A DNA stretch of 64,000 bases from Ligustrum vulgare (GCA_963555705.1 OY743180.1:30784129-30848128), one strand, 5' to 3'; shown: positions 34,367 to 46,711, counted from the stretch's first letter. The notes: generated by a model from the sequence alone, not told the origin. Translations and numbers: made by a program.

Positions 34367-37300
34367 TGTAGCGCCCCGAGTTCCGTATACCCGGTTAACC
34401 ACGTCATTTTCTGGTCTAATTTTTTCGAATAATATTTTTGCGGAAGAAATAATTGAAATTCATTTTTGGCAACATTAAATAAACTATAATGGCCGATAAA
34501 ATTGAAAACATTTATGAAACCATTTGAAATAGTAAATCGAACCATTAATTTTGTAAAGAAATTGCCAATGTCATAATTTCTCAAATAAAGGAACTTCTCT
34601 AAATTATTCGATGTTTGGAAAATACAGAAATCATTAATGTCAAACTTTCAACAGTTTAACGATTATTGCCACCATCATTCATCGCTCGCCACCGTCTCCG
34701 AAATCTGCAAAACTGTTAAAAAGTAGGGTGAGCATTTCATGGGGGAAATACTCAGTAGACTCATCGCAAATTAATTAATTTATAAGATGATTAAACACAT
34801 AAATCCCGGCTCTTTATAAAACGGGCATTGATAGGGCTTCTTTATAAAACGGCTCTTGATAAAACTCATATTGTGCATTACAGCACGGGACATATTTTGA
34901 AAATCATAAGCTCTTTGAAAACAGTTCTTTGAAAATAGCTCTTTGAAAACAGCTCTTTGAAAATAGCTCTTTGAAAACAGCTCTTTGAAAACCATATACT
35001 TATAAAAACACATTTTAATTATGCCAAGCATAATTTTCTTTTGAAAGCATAGGGGTCATTTTCATCATAACATAGGATATGATCGAAATCCTCATAAACA
35101 TAGGGAGACACAAGAATTTTACCGAACTTCGGTGGCAAGAATTCTTATGCAGTAAAATCACAATAAGTATACCAAGCATAATTTTTGAAATTCATAGGGA
35201 TCATTTCCATCATAACATAGGATAGGATCGAAATCCTCATAAACATATGGAGACACAAGAATTTTACCGAACTTAGGTGGCAAGAATTCTTATGTGTAGC
35301 AATCTTGGTAGATTGATTTCATAGCAATGATCCAAAAACATTTTCGTGAAGCATAGGGTATACTTACTTTTCGTAAAAACATAAAGTATATTTTCTTTTC
35401 ATAAAAACATACTTACTTTCATAAAAACATAAGGTATATTTACCTTTCATAAAAACATACTTACTTGTCATAAAAACATACTTACTTTTCATAAAAACAT
35501 AAGGTATATTTACCTTTCATAAAAACATACTTACTTTTCATAAAAATTGACTTTCACAAGTCACATGACATTTATATGAAATCATAATTTAAATCAATTA
35601 ATAAGTGCGAGTCTACCTCAAATCCGACGAGTGCAAAGTTGAGCGGGAATGACTTCAATTTCTTTAAATTCTCCGTACGCTTCGTCTTAGCCAATAAGTC
35701 ACTTTAGTCTATCGAATATATAGTTCAAAATGATAAATTATAATTTGAGAACTAAAATTGATGTTTTGAAAGTTGAGGGACTAAAATGAATACTTTTGAA
35801 AGTTCAGGGACTAAAATAGATACTTTGAAAGTTGAGTCGGAAACTCAAAACAATAGGGTTGAAATAATATATTTTAAAACAATAGGGGCTGATTAAAACT
35901 CATTTAAAACTTAAGGGCTGAAATTGATAAGTTTAAAAGCTGAAAGGACTGAAATAAAACCTTTTTAAAACTTGGGGACTGATTTGAAATAACTTTAAAA
36001 CTTTGGGGCTAAATCTGTAAATTCTGGAAAATATAATTCAGATTCTTATCTTCTCTCTCTCTCACAATTCTCTCAACTCACTCTCTCTCAACCTCTCACA
36101 CCGCTACGAACGAAAAAGGCGAAGGTGAACGGCGGTTTTGAGACTTAGGAATCCATCCTTCGACGGCGATTTCCCCGGCGCAACACCGGCGCTGGGATGG
36201 GGTATAAAAAGGCTGGGTTTTTGGTGTTGATTCGAGGTGAATCTGAGGCTCAAGATCCGATCTTGGCTGCGATTTCCAGTGACAAATCCGTTCACTGGTG
36301 GCGGTCGAAGGTAAATGGTAGTCTTCTTGGTTTATTCTCGGCTTGGCTATGATTTTTAGGTTTGATTTGGTGGGGATTGAAGTTGGCGGTGACGGCTTCG
36401 AGTGGCAGTTCTTGGTTGGTTGAATGGATTGAGGAGGGAGCTGCAGTGGTTGGTTTCTGATTTAGGTGATAACGGTATTTAGGGCGTGATGGTGATGACT
36501 GGCTGAAATGGGGGTTTGAATTTGAGTTGCTTGAATCTATTTGGTGGTTTGGCCGATTGTGAATGGAGGTGATTAGGTAGCAGAGGTGTAGATTGATATT
36601 GGAGTCTAGAGCTGCTGGTGGTGATGGTGATGATGAGACGGTGATAGTACTTAATTTGGTGAAGGTATGGAACTGCTGAAATGGTTGGGTTTGATTTCTG
36701 AATTGTGATATAGGGGATTGAGATTGTGGTAGGTGGAGTTGTGGATTGTTGGTTGACAGTGGTGGCTGCATTGGTGATGATAACAGTGGCCGGTTTTGGA
36801 GTTGAGTTGTTTTGAAGATTGATTTTGATATTGAATGTTCAATTGGCAGTGAGGGTGATTTTTGCAGGCTCGATGGTGGAAATATCTTGGTTTGCAGATT
36901 GAGTTCTTGCAGAGAAATTGGAGGATTGGTGATGGTGTTATAAGGATACTGGGTTGGTCTGAATGCAGTTGCTTAAAGAGGTAATCAGTGTTAGTTTTAT
37001 ACAGATTTGTTTTAGTATATTGTGGGATTGAAGTAGGTGGAATTGGTGGTCCAGCACTAAAGGTGGAGAGGTAACTTTCGGCTAAAGATAAAGGTGATGC
37101 TGAGGATGATGATGTTTTATATATATTGTATTGTGGAATCTGATGATGGAAAAATGAAAGTGAAATTTGGTGATGATAATGATGATGCTTGTATAATGTA
37201 AAGAGGTGCATATATTGGTTGAGAATGAATTATGAAATTGGGAATGAGATGGAAAGTGATCAATATGGAGGACATAATAATGTGAAGAGGAATCATTGAA

Positions 37301-37835
37301 TGGAATACTCATAATTGGAATGATAAAATAAAGAAATGGTGATGATGAATCCGTAGGTGAGACATGGGTTGGATGTGAATTAGAATAGGTGTAAAGTATG
37401 ATAATTGATTTGGTATTATAGAATAAGATAGTGTAGAATTAGGTGGAATATGAAATAGAAAATAGATGTAAAATTTTGATTATGACAAATAACTAAAATT
37501 GGACTAACTCTGATTAGAAAACGTATTTAAAACAGATATATTTTGGACTAAAAATTGAATTACGTATTTGGACTTGAAATAATTTGAATAAGGAAAATTG
37601 AGATATTTTAATAAATTTGGAATTCAAAATGATTTTGAAAATAATACTTTGAATAAATAATTAAAATAACATAATCTTAGAAATTCGGATTTTAATTTAA
37701 AATCGAACAAATTCGATATTTCTTGACTTGGCTAGACGAATCCGTCGCGGCGTTAACTTCAAAAATAATGGGTGAAATAGTAGCGACACAATTTTCTAAA
37801 TATTATTAATTGCGTAAAAATTCTGGGTCGCTACA
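34367..37835. mobile_element. Solo LTR E inside D's gag (3.47 kb)
   Basis: Ends are TGTAGCGCCCC and GGGTCGCTACA, flanked by target duplication AATAG at 34362-34366 and 37836-37840. It has no PBS, gag or pol, so it is a solo LTR left by LTR-LTR recombination (or a non-coding element). Size and ends fit Tekay/Del-type chromovirus LTRs, as in element F. Internal arrays are six 14-bp units (34911-34996), a 145-bp-period duplication (35048-35300), ATAAAAACATA repeats (35360-35560) and several GGGACT-type words (35760-36010). Polarity is unclear: the end sequences argue for minus, while the CT-rich run at 36048-36100 after GGGACT words resembles F read on the plus strand. Confidence 0.8.
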
Positions 37836-37840
37836 AATAG

Positions 37841-38267
37841 CTTCTTGCTGATCTGAAAACATTTTACCAGAACTAATCAGATCTTGATTAAGTTTTTGAA
37901 AACGATCAAGATTGATTTCCAGATCAACAGATTGATCCATTTTGTATCCAAAAAACCTTTTACATAGAAAGATTTAGTTTTGAAGAGACTTTGTAAAATA
38001 AAGAGTTTCAAGTTTAGTCCACAGTTCATGTGTGGTTTTGCATTCATTTACTTTTCTCAAAACGTTAACAGCCAAATGCAAAATCACATAACTGTAAGCC
38101 ATCTCATCCACTTCTTTTTCTTCAGCACCAGTCATTTCAGTAGGAAAATCTCCATCTATAGCCTTAGACACTGTTAATTACTCTAAATGGGCTTTCATTT
38201 TTTGTTTCCAAATGGAGAAGTCACCTCTCCCATCAAATGTCTCAAGATCAAATTTACCAGACCCCAT
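37841..38267 (-). pseudogene. Element D Gag, N-terminal half
   Basis: Starts at 38267 with MGSGKFDLETFDGRGDFSIW, typical of Copia gag, then an in-frame stop after KAHLE, then the conserved AYSYVILHLAVNVLRKVNE and LWTKLETLY blocks (38171-37974). The frame is cut at the E insertion after a QQEAI motif. Confidence 0.75.
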
Positions 38268-38827
38268 ATTATCACAAACGATCACAAGGAACAGGCAGTG
38301 TAACAAGGAGCACAAGTAAAACTCAACCAAGTAAGGTTCACAGAGAATATAGTACTTAGTTCAAGTAGTAAGTTTAGATCAACTGCGACAAGAGAACACA
38401 CATGCATGCAATGCACTTAGGAAATTTCTATGTCAAACAGTTTATACACTGTTCAGTGACCCCAGGCTTCTGTGAGAATCTTGTTCTCAAGTCAAGGATA
38501 TCAACATAACAGGTAGGTCAGAGGGTAATATTAACTGATAATACTATAAAACCAATCACAGTATCACACGGTAAGGCGTAAGAGAAAGTGCAAGCAAATC
38601 ACAACATTTGTCAAGTATATTTCATAGAAAACACAAGAAATACACAAGGTCACAAAAAATTGACAGAAAAATGAGGTTAGGGTTTAGATTTCACCGAGCG
38701 AACACCCAGTGTTCGTTAGATACGACTCCAAAAGCAAGAATACCAGAATATCAGAAACTCCAGATCCATTCTCAAGAAGGTCAGATCGTTAAGAAGATAG
38801 CCAAAATACACCAAGAACCTTTCAATA
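38268..38827 (-). other. Element D leader
   Basis: About 560 bases between PBS and gag with no coding content; a 75-codon frame on the other strand is a shadow. Confidence 0.5.
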
Positions 38828-38840
38828 GGCTCTGATACCA
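38828..38840 (-). other. Primer-binding site, initiator Met-tRNA (element D)
   Basis: The minus strand reads TGGTATCAGAGCC, an exact match to the standard site, two bases inside the 5' LTR. Confidence 0.85.
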
Positions 38841-38842
38841 CT

Positions 38843-39506
38843 TGTTACAATAACAAGGGTTCACGATAGTGCAAAATAGTGAAAGCGTCAAAAGAATAAT
38901 CAACACAAAATAAAGAAAATCGCGAATTTTTTAGCCCGAAAGCCCGAGTTCACCGAACCTCTTGCTACATCTCGTTGAAGCTCCACTTTGAGTGGATTAC
39001 AGCTTCGATTTTATTAGGATTCACAAAGAGATTACAGAGTAGAGATCGATTACAGTGGATCTCAACAGATTGCCCAAGAACATTCAAAAGAAACCCTCAA
39101 TAAGACTCAAATCACAAAGATAAACACATTGCACTAACTAACACTCAAAACGTTTGCAAATCAAAGGTTTGTAAACTATTTCACCAAGAAAATATATAAT
39201 CAGAACTTAGATCAACAAAGAGTTGAAGCGGCACAGAGTGAGAGAGAGAGAGAGTATTAGGGTTTTTGTCTGAGAGAACCGAAAGAGGAATCTAGAAGAC
39301 TCAAAATCGAACCAAGAGTATATAGCTTAATCCAAGGGTCAGGATCATATCTCCAAATAGACGACTATGATCAATCAGTCAAGATCCAACGGCTTGGATA
39401 AATTCAGCACACAAGTCAGGCCTTTAGCAATTAGTAAGGCGTGTTTCCAAGAAACACGAGATTGCAAGTTGGTCCTCCAACTTTAACTTGTATCAATTTA
39501 ACCACA
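38843..39506 (-). repeat. 5' LTR of element D
   Basis: 664 bp, TGTTACAATAAC...TTTAACCACA in plus orientation. It is the full-length partner of the truncated copy at 15608-16175. Confidence 0.85.
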
Positions 39507-40551
39507 CTCGAGTTCTCAATGTGGTGCATGGTGCAATCTTCAAGTGCTCGAACATGATGCTCATGATGAAAGCTCGGGGTATGACGAAATTTGTACTCAC
39601 CAACGAGTTTGTTTGAGGGCATAGAAAATGAAACCCAATTGCTTCAACAAACATATTAAAGAGTCCTCAGGGCAACAAGAATATTTAACTCCACCTTTTG
39701 CAATGTCAAAATCAAACCCGACAACTTCAATCAAAATTAGAGTTACCGCAATAATAGATGTGTATTACAATCTTTATCTCCAACTAGGAAAGCAATAAAT
39801 TGTAATGAACTAAACCAGGAAAGTAATATTAGGAAGAAATAAACACACACAAAAAGTGCATGGCTAAAAATCCATTGCTTAAAATCTACATGATCCTTCT
39901 CTTGATTTGCATCACTAATCGTGATTCTTTTTTCACATCAATGCCCAATTCAATTTTAAACAATTACGTTTCTGTAATCTAACTTGTGAAAAATCTTTAG
40001 CAGAAGGTAAAAATGAAGTCTCCATCCTATCTTATCATGAATCTTTCTATAAACTTGTAATTTAAACTCAGAAGTAAAATTGTAAATTATAGTTTTATCT
40101 AAATAATTTAACCAACCTCTATAAATTTTAAAAAATAAAATTTCAATTATTTACTATAAGTTCAGATATATTTAGATGTAAATAATTTAAAATAAAGTAA
40201 ATTTTAAACAACTTTAAACTATTACCAACAAAACATCATCACAGGTAAACTTACTAACATAAAATGAAAATTCTGCGAACTACTTTATTACAATTTCAAC
40301 TCGCATAAATCTTCGTTTTCTATCCATTTTAAACACCAGCTGTCGAACACCAGGAAACAGTACGACTCAGCTGTGTACCACTGGAAAAAACTATAGAATA
40401 AAAACAAAATAACAAACATAAGTTACTAATAAGTATACCCTTTTTTGTATAGGCCACTTAGAAAACTTGAAAAATGTATATATAAGATGCATTTCAAGAA
40501 TTAAAGATTCATTTGTAACAATCTTTCCTTGTCAGAAGGATTGTTGAAATT
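39507..40551. other. Mostly non-coding; one possible exon fragment
   Basis: On the minus strand, 39724-39601 forms a 124-nt open block containing FDFDIAKGGVKYSCCPEDSL, bounded by an AG and a good donor (GTGAGTAC). I do not recognise the protein, and no neighbouring exon is evident. The remainder is AT-rich with no visible feature. Confidence 0.25.
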
Positions 40552-40925
40552 TTATCCTCACGTCCATGGCAGAAAACTATGAAGAGCAGCAGCCACTTTT
40601 CTGGGCAACAAATCTGCACAATGGATGACCTTCCATTGCTCGTTGCAGGCTGAATTGCCATACTAAAATCGCATATGAAGAACTAATACTGTTAAATACG
40701 GGTTTGTGTACGAGTGAAGAGAGAAGGAATGTTTGGTTTGTGTAAATTTGATGTTGTGGCCATATATATGGCAAAATATGTTGCTAGGTGAGAAAAAGTT
40801 TGGTGAAAGGTAGACACACCCAATAGTTTAGTGAGTGTTTGTTATCATTTGAAAGTTAGATGAGTAAGTAGTTCCACTTGTAAAGTTCGGTGAGCTTTTG
40901 TTAATTTTTTCCGAGAGAGAGAGAG
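40552..40925 (-). repeat. Right arm of the inverted repeat flanking the nest
   Basis: Reverse complement of 15075-15493 with small deletions. A short minus-strand frame (40774-40577) inside it is not conserved in the left arm and is not called as a gene. Confidence 0.65.
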
Positions 40926-40939
40926 ATAGTAGGTTAGAG

Positions 40940-42768
40940 GGAGATAGTTGAGAGTGAGATGAGAGATAAAATGAAATTAGGGTTTGATACGTTGGTGGGG
41001 TGGGTAGGTGAGGTAGGTTAATGTTTATTTAATTTGAATTAACGCATATTTCATAATTTTTTTTTTTTTTTTATCTGTACTTGATTTTTAGAATTGGAAC
41101 TTAAAATGTGGGATTCAATGCACTAGAAAATTATGCTTATCCTGCAAAATTTTGGAATTCAAAATGAAATTTGTATGCGAAGTCTACTTTTTCCTACAAA
41201 ACGAGTTTTTGTAAGGATACAAATTTGGCTCCAAAAATAATTTACACTTAAACTACAAACTAGTCTTTTGTAAACTATGATTGAATCATATATAATTCAA
41301 GTCCAGAATATGTTACTAGAATATATTCAGTACCAGGAGTATATACTTGATTGCTCTTAATTGAAAAGTCTTATACACACAATTTAAAATTCTCTTTTAA
41401 TAATATTCAATCTATATAATTTATTTGCTAGGTATAATTAATTTATCAATAATAATTATGTAATTTGAAAGTAAGTGTGTCAAATGGGACGAGTCGAGGG
41501 TGTGAAGTGGCTCGCTAAATACAAATGGGGGAGCTGAGTCGACTCGATAGCTCTCTCAATTTGATAAGTTACCTCGCATGAACAGATCGTTGTTCGATGC
41601 TCCCACTTGATAAATATGTGGTTGAGAGATAATTTTTTAAAATATTTGCGGGTATAAAGTCATATACTGAAAATTAAACATTTACGAACACAAGCTTCTT
41701 GAAACTTTAAGAATACTAGTAATCACACATGTGCAATGCACGGAATATATAATTGACAATTATTTATTGAATAAGTTGTAAAAATACAATGCCCGATATA
41801 AATTGTCCATTCATATATAATGAAAAATACTCAAAAAAGGTAAAACATAAAATTACAACTTGCATATTACTTTTAATAGCTAATTGTTCATTCTCTAATT
41901 TTTTAGTTTATTTAGGCGTATTAAGAAATAGACATATGACTTATTTTGTACTTTACAATTTTGATTTGATGACTGAAGTTGAGTTTACTTTTTTTATTAT
42001 TATTATTATTTCTAAAAGTTGAAATGTTTATAATTTTCAAATAGTAAAATGAAATAAAGAGGTTAATAGATATTTACAGAATTAATTTATCGACTAGAAG
42101 TACAGTACTATAAGAATTTTTACTAACTATCTTAATGCAATAATTGATAATTAAAATATTAAAAAAATATTTCATTTCATTACATGTAAAAAAAAAATAC
42201 ATTACGAACAAAATTTACCAAATTATTTTAAAAAATAAAAAATTACTCAAACTTAAATTAAATGTTACAATTTGTTAAACTTACACGTGACAAACTTATA
42301 CATAGTCCTATATTTAAATGAATGTAACAAATAAATAATATGAAATACAAATTTTAATTAAATTTTATTGAATGAATATTATAAGGATAATTAACTTTAT
42401 ATACAAAAAATCATTTATACATCTCAATTTATAAATGAGAGTTTAACCCAAAAGATGTAGGATTTTATTACTTATTCGTATAGAATTGATTTTTCGAAAA
42501 TAATTTTTTCAATGTTCATTTTGAATCACACATTCTTTAAAACTCATTTTCCACAATTACAAATACTATTTTTGTGCACACTAAATAAACGTGTTGACCA
42601 CATTCTATTTTTAAATAGAATGATTTTGCTAACACCTTCTATTTTACAAATTGAATCAATGAATTTATCGGAACTTAAATTTGTAAAAATTAAATGATTT
42701 AATTGAATTTATTTATAAAGATCGAGTATTTATTATTTATTTCAATTTGATAAGAAATTTTTTAAAAT
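40940..42768. other. AT-rich intergenic DNA
   Basis: Long A/T runs and short spurious ORFs. I see no gene, RNA or mobile-element signature. Confidence 0.4.
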
Positions 42769-43282
42769 GGGTACGTTTGATAGCGATGATGGAATTTGGG
42801 TGAAAAGAAAATGAATTCCAGGGAATTGAATTCCTGATAATTAGAAGTTTAATGTGTTTGATTTGTTTAATTTTCTAGGTGGAAAAAGTAGGGAATTTTC
42901 CAACTTTTGTTGTTTGATTGACATTATTTTTCATGGAAAATAAAGTAATTTTTTGCTATTTTAATCAAAAAAAATTTTTTTACTTTTTAAATATATTTGT
43001 ACTTGATGATGATAATATTATTTTTTGGAAAGAAAATAAGTCAATTAACAACAACAAAATTGATTAAACGTGTCGAAAATCATTTTCCAATTACCATGGA
43101 AAACAAAAATCCATCAAAACCCAAATAAAATATTTTCCACCAAAACAAGGAAAAGGGGCGCCTGGGTGGGGTCCGCGAAAAATATTTTCCGTGGAAAATT
43201 TTCGCAATCAAACGGAGTAAAGTAGAAAAACTGAAAAAAAATTTCTTTTTCCACGGAAAATAAGGGCTTATCAAACAGATCC
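42769..43282. mobile_element. MITE-like element, about 0.5 kb
   Basis: The ends GGGTACGTTTGATAGC and GCTTATCAAACAGATCC are imperfect inverted repeats resembling PIF/Harbinger-type (Tourist) ends with a GTTTGATA core. The interior is rich in TTTTCC/GGAAAA words in both orientations and can fold on itself. No clear 3-bp duplication is visible. Confidence 0.45.
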
Positions 43283-43360
43283 TTAGATCAAATTGAATTT
43301 AGGTAAGAAATTATAGGTATCACTTTAGAACTAAAATAAGATAAATAAAATAGCAGGGGG

Positions 43361-44455
43361 CTTGTTGTACCCCTTCCTTTTAGGGGCCCCCACCACCCCC
43401 TATTGTGAGAGTGCGGTGCCCTTCGCGATAAGGCGGGGAATATAACAAGTTTTTTTTATTAAAAAGATTGGATGTTGGAAAAATTAAAAAAGTATAAATA
43501 AAATTTTTATATTTAGTATTTAAATTTTTTTACGAATAATAAGTTTCGAATTTGCTCTCATTTTTTAGTTTATATTAAACTTCTCGTTGAGATATTGAAT
43601 TTGATAACCATATTGCATATTTTTCGACTTCAAAATAATGCAATAATTATCAAAAAAAAAAAATTATAATTTGTCTTTTTATGGAGTAGATATTTTTTTT
43701 TTCACAAATCCATAAATCATTTATTACATGCATTAATTGAATTTTTTCAATTCATTTATTAAAATAAATTGATAAAAATAATAAATTTTCTAAAATGACA
43801 TGTAAAAATGGGTGGAAAACTACGTGCATAAAATAGTGGCAATTATCTTATTATTATATATTTATAGATATTAAAATTATAGATACTGACCTACTATAAA
43901 TTTAATCAAATCCCAACCACGCGAAAGAACGTTGTCCAATGAGATTACCAGGAAACAGTCAATGGTCACAAATCCAAGAAAGTCAATATTCTTTGCTTGG
44001 AACCTCAAAATTATAACACCCATTGCACATCTTACCACGTGTTAAATTCCCTTATAAACCCCCTCAATTTTTTACAGTCCCCTACTTACACTAGTCTTGT
44101 CAAAGTAAAAAATTGAAAAAAAAAATGCAGTCAAAGCCAATCTGTTGCAAAGTAAAATGATAATTTTGCTACACTCATAATGAAGTTCACAATTAATTTA
44201 TATGGTACAATCTTTTTTTTACACGATATATCATCTTTTAAATTAATAAACACAGTACTTTCACATCACATAATTATCATCTTCATTATAAATACAATTG
44301 TGCAAGTAACAGTATTCATAAAATGAAAATAATCGTCCTCTACATGCATTTCTGGACGTTGAAAAGCATACCAAATAATAAAATAATTTAGGAGCAGGCT
44401 AGTTACCCTTGCTATACCGCCCCCTCACAATAGAGGGGTGGAGCTCCTATTGTAC
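43361..44455. mobile_element. Candidate TIR element, about 1.1 kb
   Basis: CCACCCCCTATTGTGAG at 43393-43409 is matched in inverted orientation by CTCACAATAGAGGGGTGG at 44424-44441, with further weak similarity outward (TTGTACCCC / TTGTACAAT types) and inward (GCGGT). The interior is AT-rich without ORFs. Ends and target duplication are not resolved. Confidence 0.3.
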
Positions 44456-44469
44456 ATGAAGAAAAATTC

Positions 44470-45308
44470 AATAATTTAATATTGTATATCAAGTAAATAA
44501 AAGTAACAATTAAGGCTCCACTCGTTAACACTGTAACAATTAAAAATTAATTTAATTTTTTTGGGGTAAAAACGTGATTGAAAATGAGAAAAGAAAAATC
44601 TGTGTGATTAAAAATTAATTCGAGAATTTGTGTTATTTATAAATTATAATGATTACGTAAAAGAGTATAGGCTAAAGGTATATGAACATTTTTATGTTTG
44701 ATGAAGAGGATTCCATCAGTATTATTGTCATCTCTAAGAAGGAGCTTTGTCTTGCATACAAATGCAAGGTAAAGCCAATTTTGGACTTGCTGGTCGTGCT
44801 TGTCCAAAATGGGTTGTTAGTTGTTTTGACTTGCAGGCCTTGCTTGTCTAAAATTGGTTGTCAGTCGTTAAAAAGCTACTGACAATCCAAATTCTTATTT
44901 TTTGTTAGTTAATTCATTTTTATTTTTATTTATTTATTTATTTGTCTTGTTTTGTTTCTCTATGACTCTATTTAATCGCATTTAGTAATTTCCTCTTTTT
45001 GTAAAGCGTTATAATTGTCTTTTGTTTTGTCGTAATAAATTCTAATATATGTACATGTATAAAATTTTGTTTGATATTCACAATAACATCACAATACATT
45101 AATACAAAATTTAGTAGACTTAGCATAAATTAGGTAAATTTGCTTAAATATAATCCAAACTACATCAAATGAGTACAACCTCAAGTGTTTTAATGGTAGT
45201 CACATCGTTAAACCCATGAAATGCACTATTATCACAGCAAGCAATATCAGTGTACCAATCTTCCTGGCTTTCATCCTAAGAGTACTGTGTATGAAACGAC
45301 TCGTCCAT
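44470..45308. other. Non-coding AT-rich stretch
   Basis: Contains one diverged direct repeat of about 55 bp (44778-44875, GGACTTGCTGGTCGTGCTTG-type words). No gene is supported. Confidence 0.35.
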
Positions 45309-45960
45309 CTACTGCCTCCTAAAGGCATGGGAACATCGTTGAGTATTTTTCGGTGTTATATGTTTTGTAGAAAATGACCACATCTCCGAAGTAAACATAA
45401 GAGCACATGAATTCGGAATTAGCACAGAATAAAGAGCAAACACACCATCATTGTCAGTTTTATAGGTGTAGTAGAAGCTAGGATTCCTTTTCTCCAACTC
45501 GAAATGCACAATCAATGTTTCTGCATCACGCCCAATGGGTTCTCGTCGTCGATCATGTCAATGGTTCCTAATATCTTACTCAACACAGTCCAACGAAGAA
45601 GGCCCACCTGTATTTATCTTCATAAGCCTGATTTGTTGCCAGTTAAGAAGGTTGGCCTGTGAAAAATGATCGGTAAGCGCTTTTTCCATTGCAGAAACAT
45701 GTCAATGCGAGCATAGTATAGGGGCGTCATGCTCTGTGTAGATGGTGCATGGTTGTGCCCCTCGAAAAAATGGCTTATAACCCACATAGAAGTTCTCTAA
45801 TGTTTCAAAACTGTTTAACTTTGCATCATATCCACAATGTGAGCCCACGCTTTCGTTAACCAGAATGGGCCACCAAATTTTTAAGTTTCACTGGTAGATC
45901 TCATCTTTTTAACCCTGTTTGGAGCAAACATACGACTTCCAGACAAGCTCATTTGTTTGT
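45309..45960 (-). pseudogene. FAR1/FHY3-like (MULE transposase family) fossil
   Basis: The 45515-45309 frame reads LEKRNPSFYYTYKTDNDGVF followed by a decayed block where FAR1-type proteins have the start of the MULE transposase domain. Upstream on the same strand, shorter pieces include FFEGHNHAPS, matching the end of the FAR1 DNA-binding domain (HNH motif). Several stops and frameshifts separate the pieces, so this is not a working gene. A decayed Mutator transposon or a FAR1-related gene copy are both possible. Confidence 0.5.
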
Positions 45961-45990
45961 GAATTCTTTCGACCACTACAAATATGTATG

Positions 45991-46303
45991 TGATAGATAC
46001 TCGTTATTAGGGGAGGGGTAGTGAGTGCTAGTAGATTAGCTAAAATAGGGGCAAGGCAGGAATAGGGAATTACAGGGACAAGAGTGCAACCAATTCACAT
46101 GCAAGTCACATAAGCAGTTACGGAAGCTTCTGGAGTCATCACATGGTTTATAAATAAAGGAGAGAATGGAGAAATAAGGGGAGAAATTTGGTAGACAATA
46201 GGGGAAACCCTTGGGAGAGAACAAGGCCTCTCGAATGCCTTGAATTGTTATTTCATTTTTGTTTTTTTACATTTCATTTCAATACAATAATAGGTTCCTA
46301 TCA
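45991..46303 (+). repeat. 5' LTR of Ty3/Gypsy element G
   Basis: 313 bp with ends TGATAG...CTATCA, one base before a clear iMet PBS (TGGTATCAGAGC, 46305-46316). TTTATAAATA near 46148 is a likely TATA box. Confidence 0.65.
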
Positions 46304-46304
46304 T

Positions 46305-46705
46305 TGGTATCAGAGCAACGATCCTAGTGAAAATGGCTACAGATTTCAGCATTAAGATGAAGAAAAGCATGGATCTTATTTTGGAAAATTGGTACCAGAT
46401 CCAGAAAGAATTCAGCAAAATTAGTAAATCTTACCAGCGGAAGGATAATTCGTCAGAGATCAAAATCGCACCAAAAACAAGAGATGAGGAACGAGGTCTG
46501 GAAATTAGAAACTTCGACGGTAGCAACCTCGGTGAGTGACTGGTTCGAGTGGAGCAATATTTTGTTGAGAATCCGATGATGAAAGAGGAGAAGGTGGAAG
46601 AGGCGATGGCTTACTTCGATGGCCAGGCATGGGCATGGTTTGAAGAGGCAAATCGGCTTCGACCCATACAAAATTGGAGTGATTTGAGGGAAAGACTGGC
46701 AATTT
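46305..46705 (+). pseudogene. Element G PBS and gag fragment
   Basis: After the PBS, an ATG at 46333 opens MATDFSIKMKKSMD and runs to RNFDGSNLGE. A TGA then stands where related gags have Trp, followed by LVRVEQYFVENPMMKEEKVE, AMAYFDGQAWAWFEEA and NWSDLRERLAI, a typical Gypsy capsid N-terminal region. The frame ends at 46705, just before element F's LTR. The rest of G is not visible downstream of F. Confidence 0.7.
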
Positions 46706-46711
46706 AACACG

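Larger units (their letters stand above)
15608..39506 (-). mobile_element. Ty1/Copia element D, outer shell of the nest
   Basis: On the minus strand: 5' LTR 39506-38843, iMet PBS, gag (split by E), protease, integrase, RT (split by C), RNase H, PPT at 16186-16176 and 3' LTR 16175-15608. Removing C and E leaves roughly 6.0 kb, a normal Copia length. The 3' LTR lacks about 89 terminal bases, so no target duplication is available. LTRs differ at about one base in ten over the 225 bases I compared, making D the oldest layer. Multiple stops show it is inactive. Confidence 0.85.

Noticed and set aside
36104..37312. His/Ser/Asn-rich minus-strand ORFs
   Set aside because: They fall inside solo LTR E in compositionally skewed sequence and have no recognisable content.
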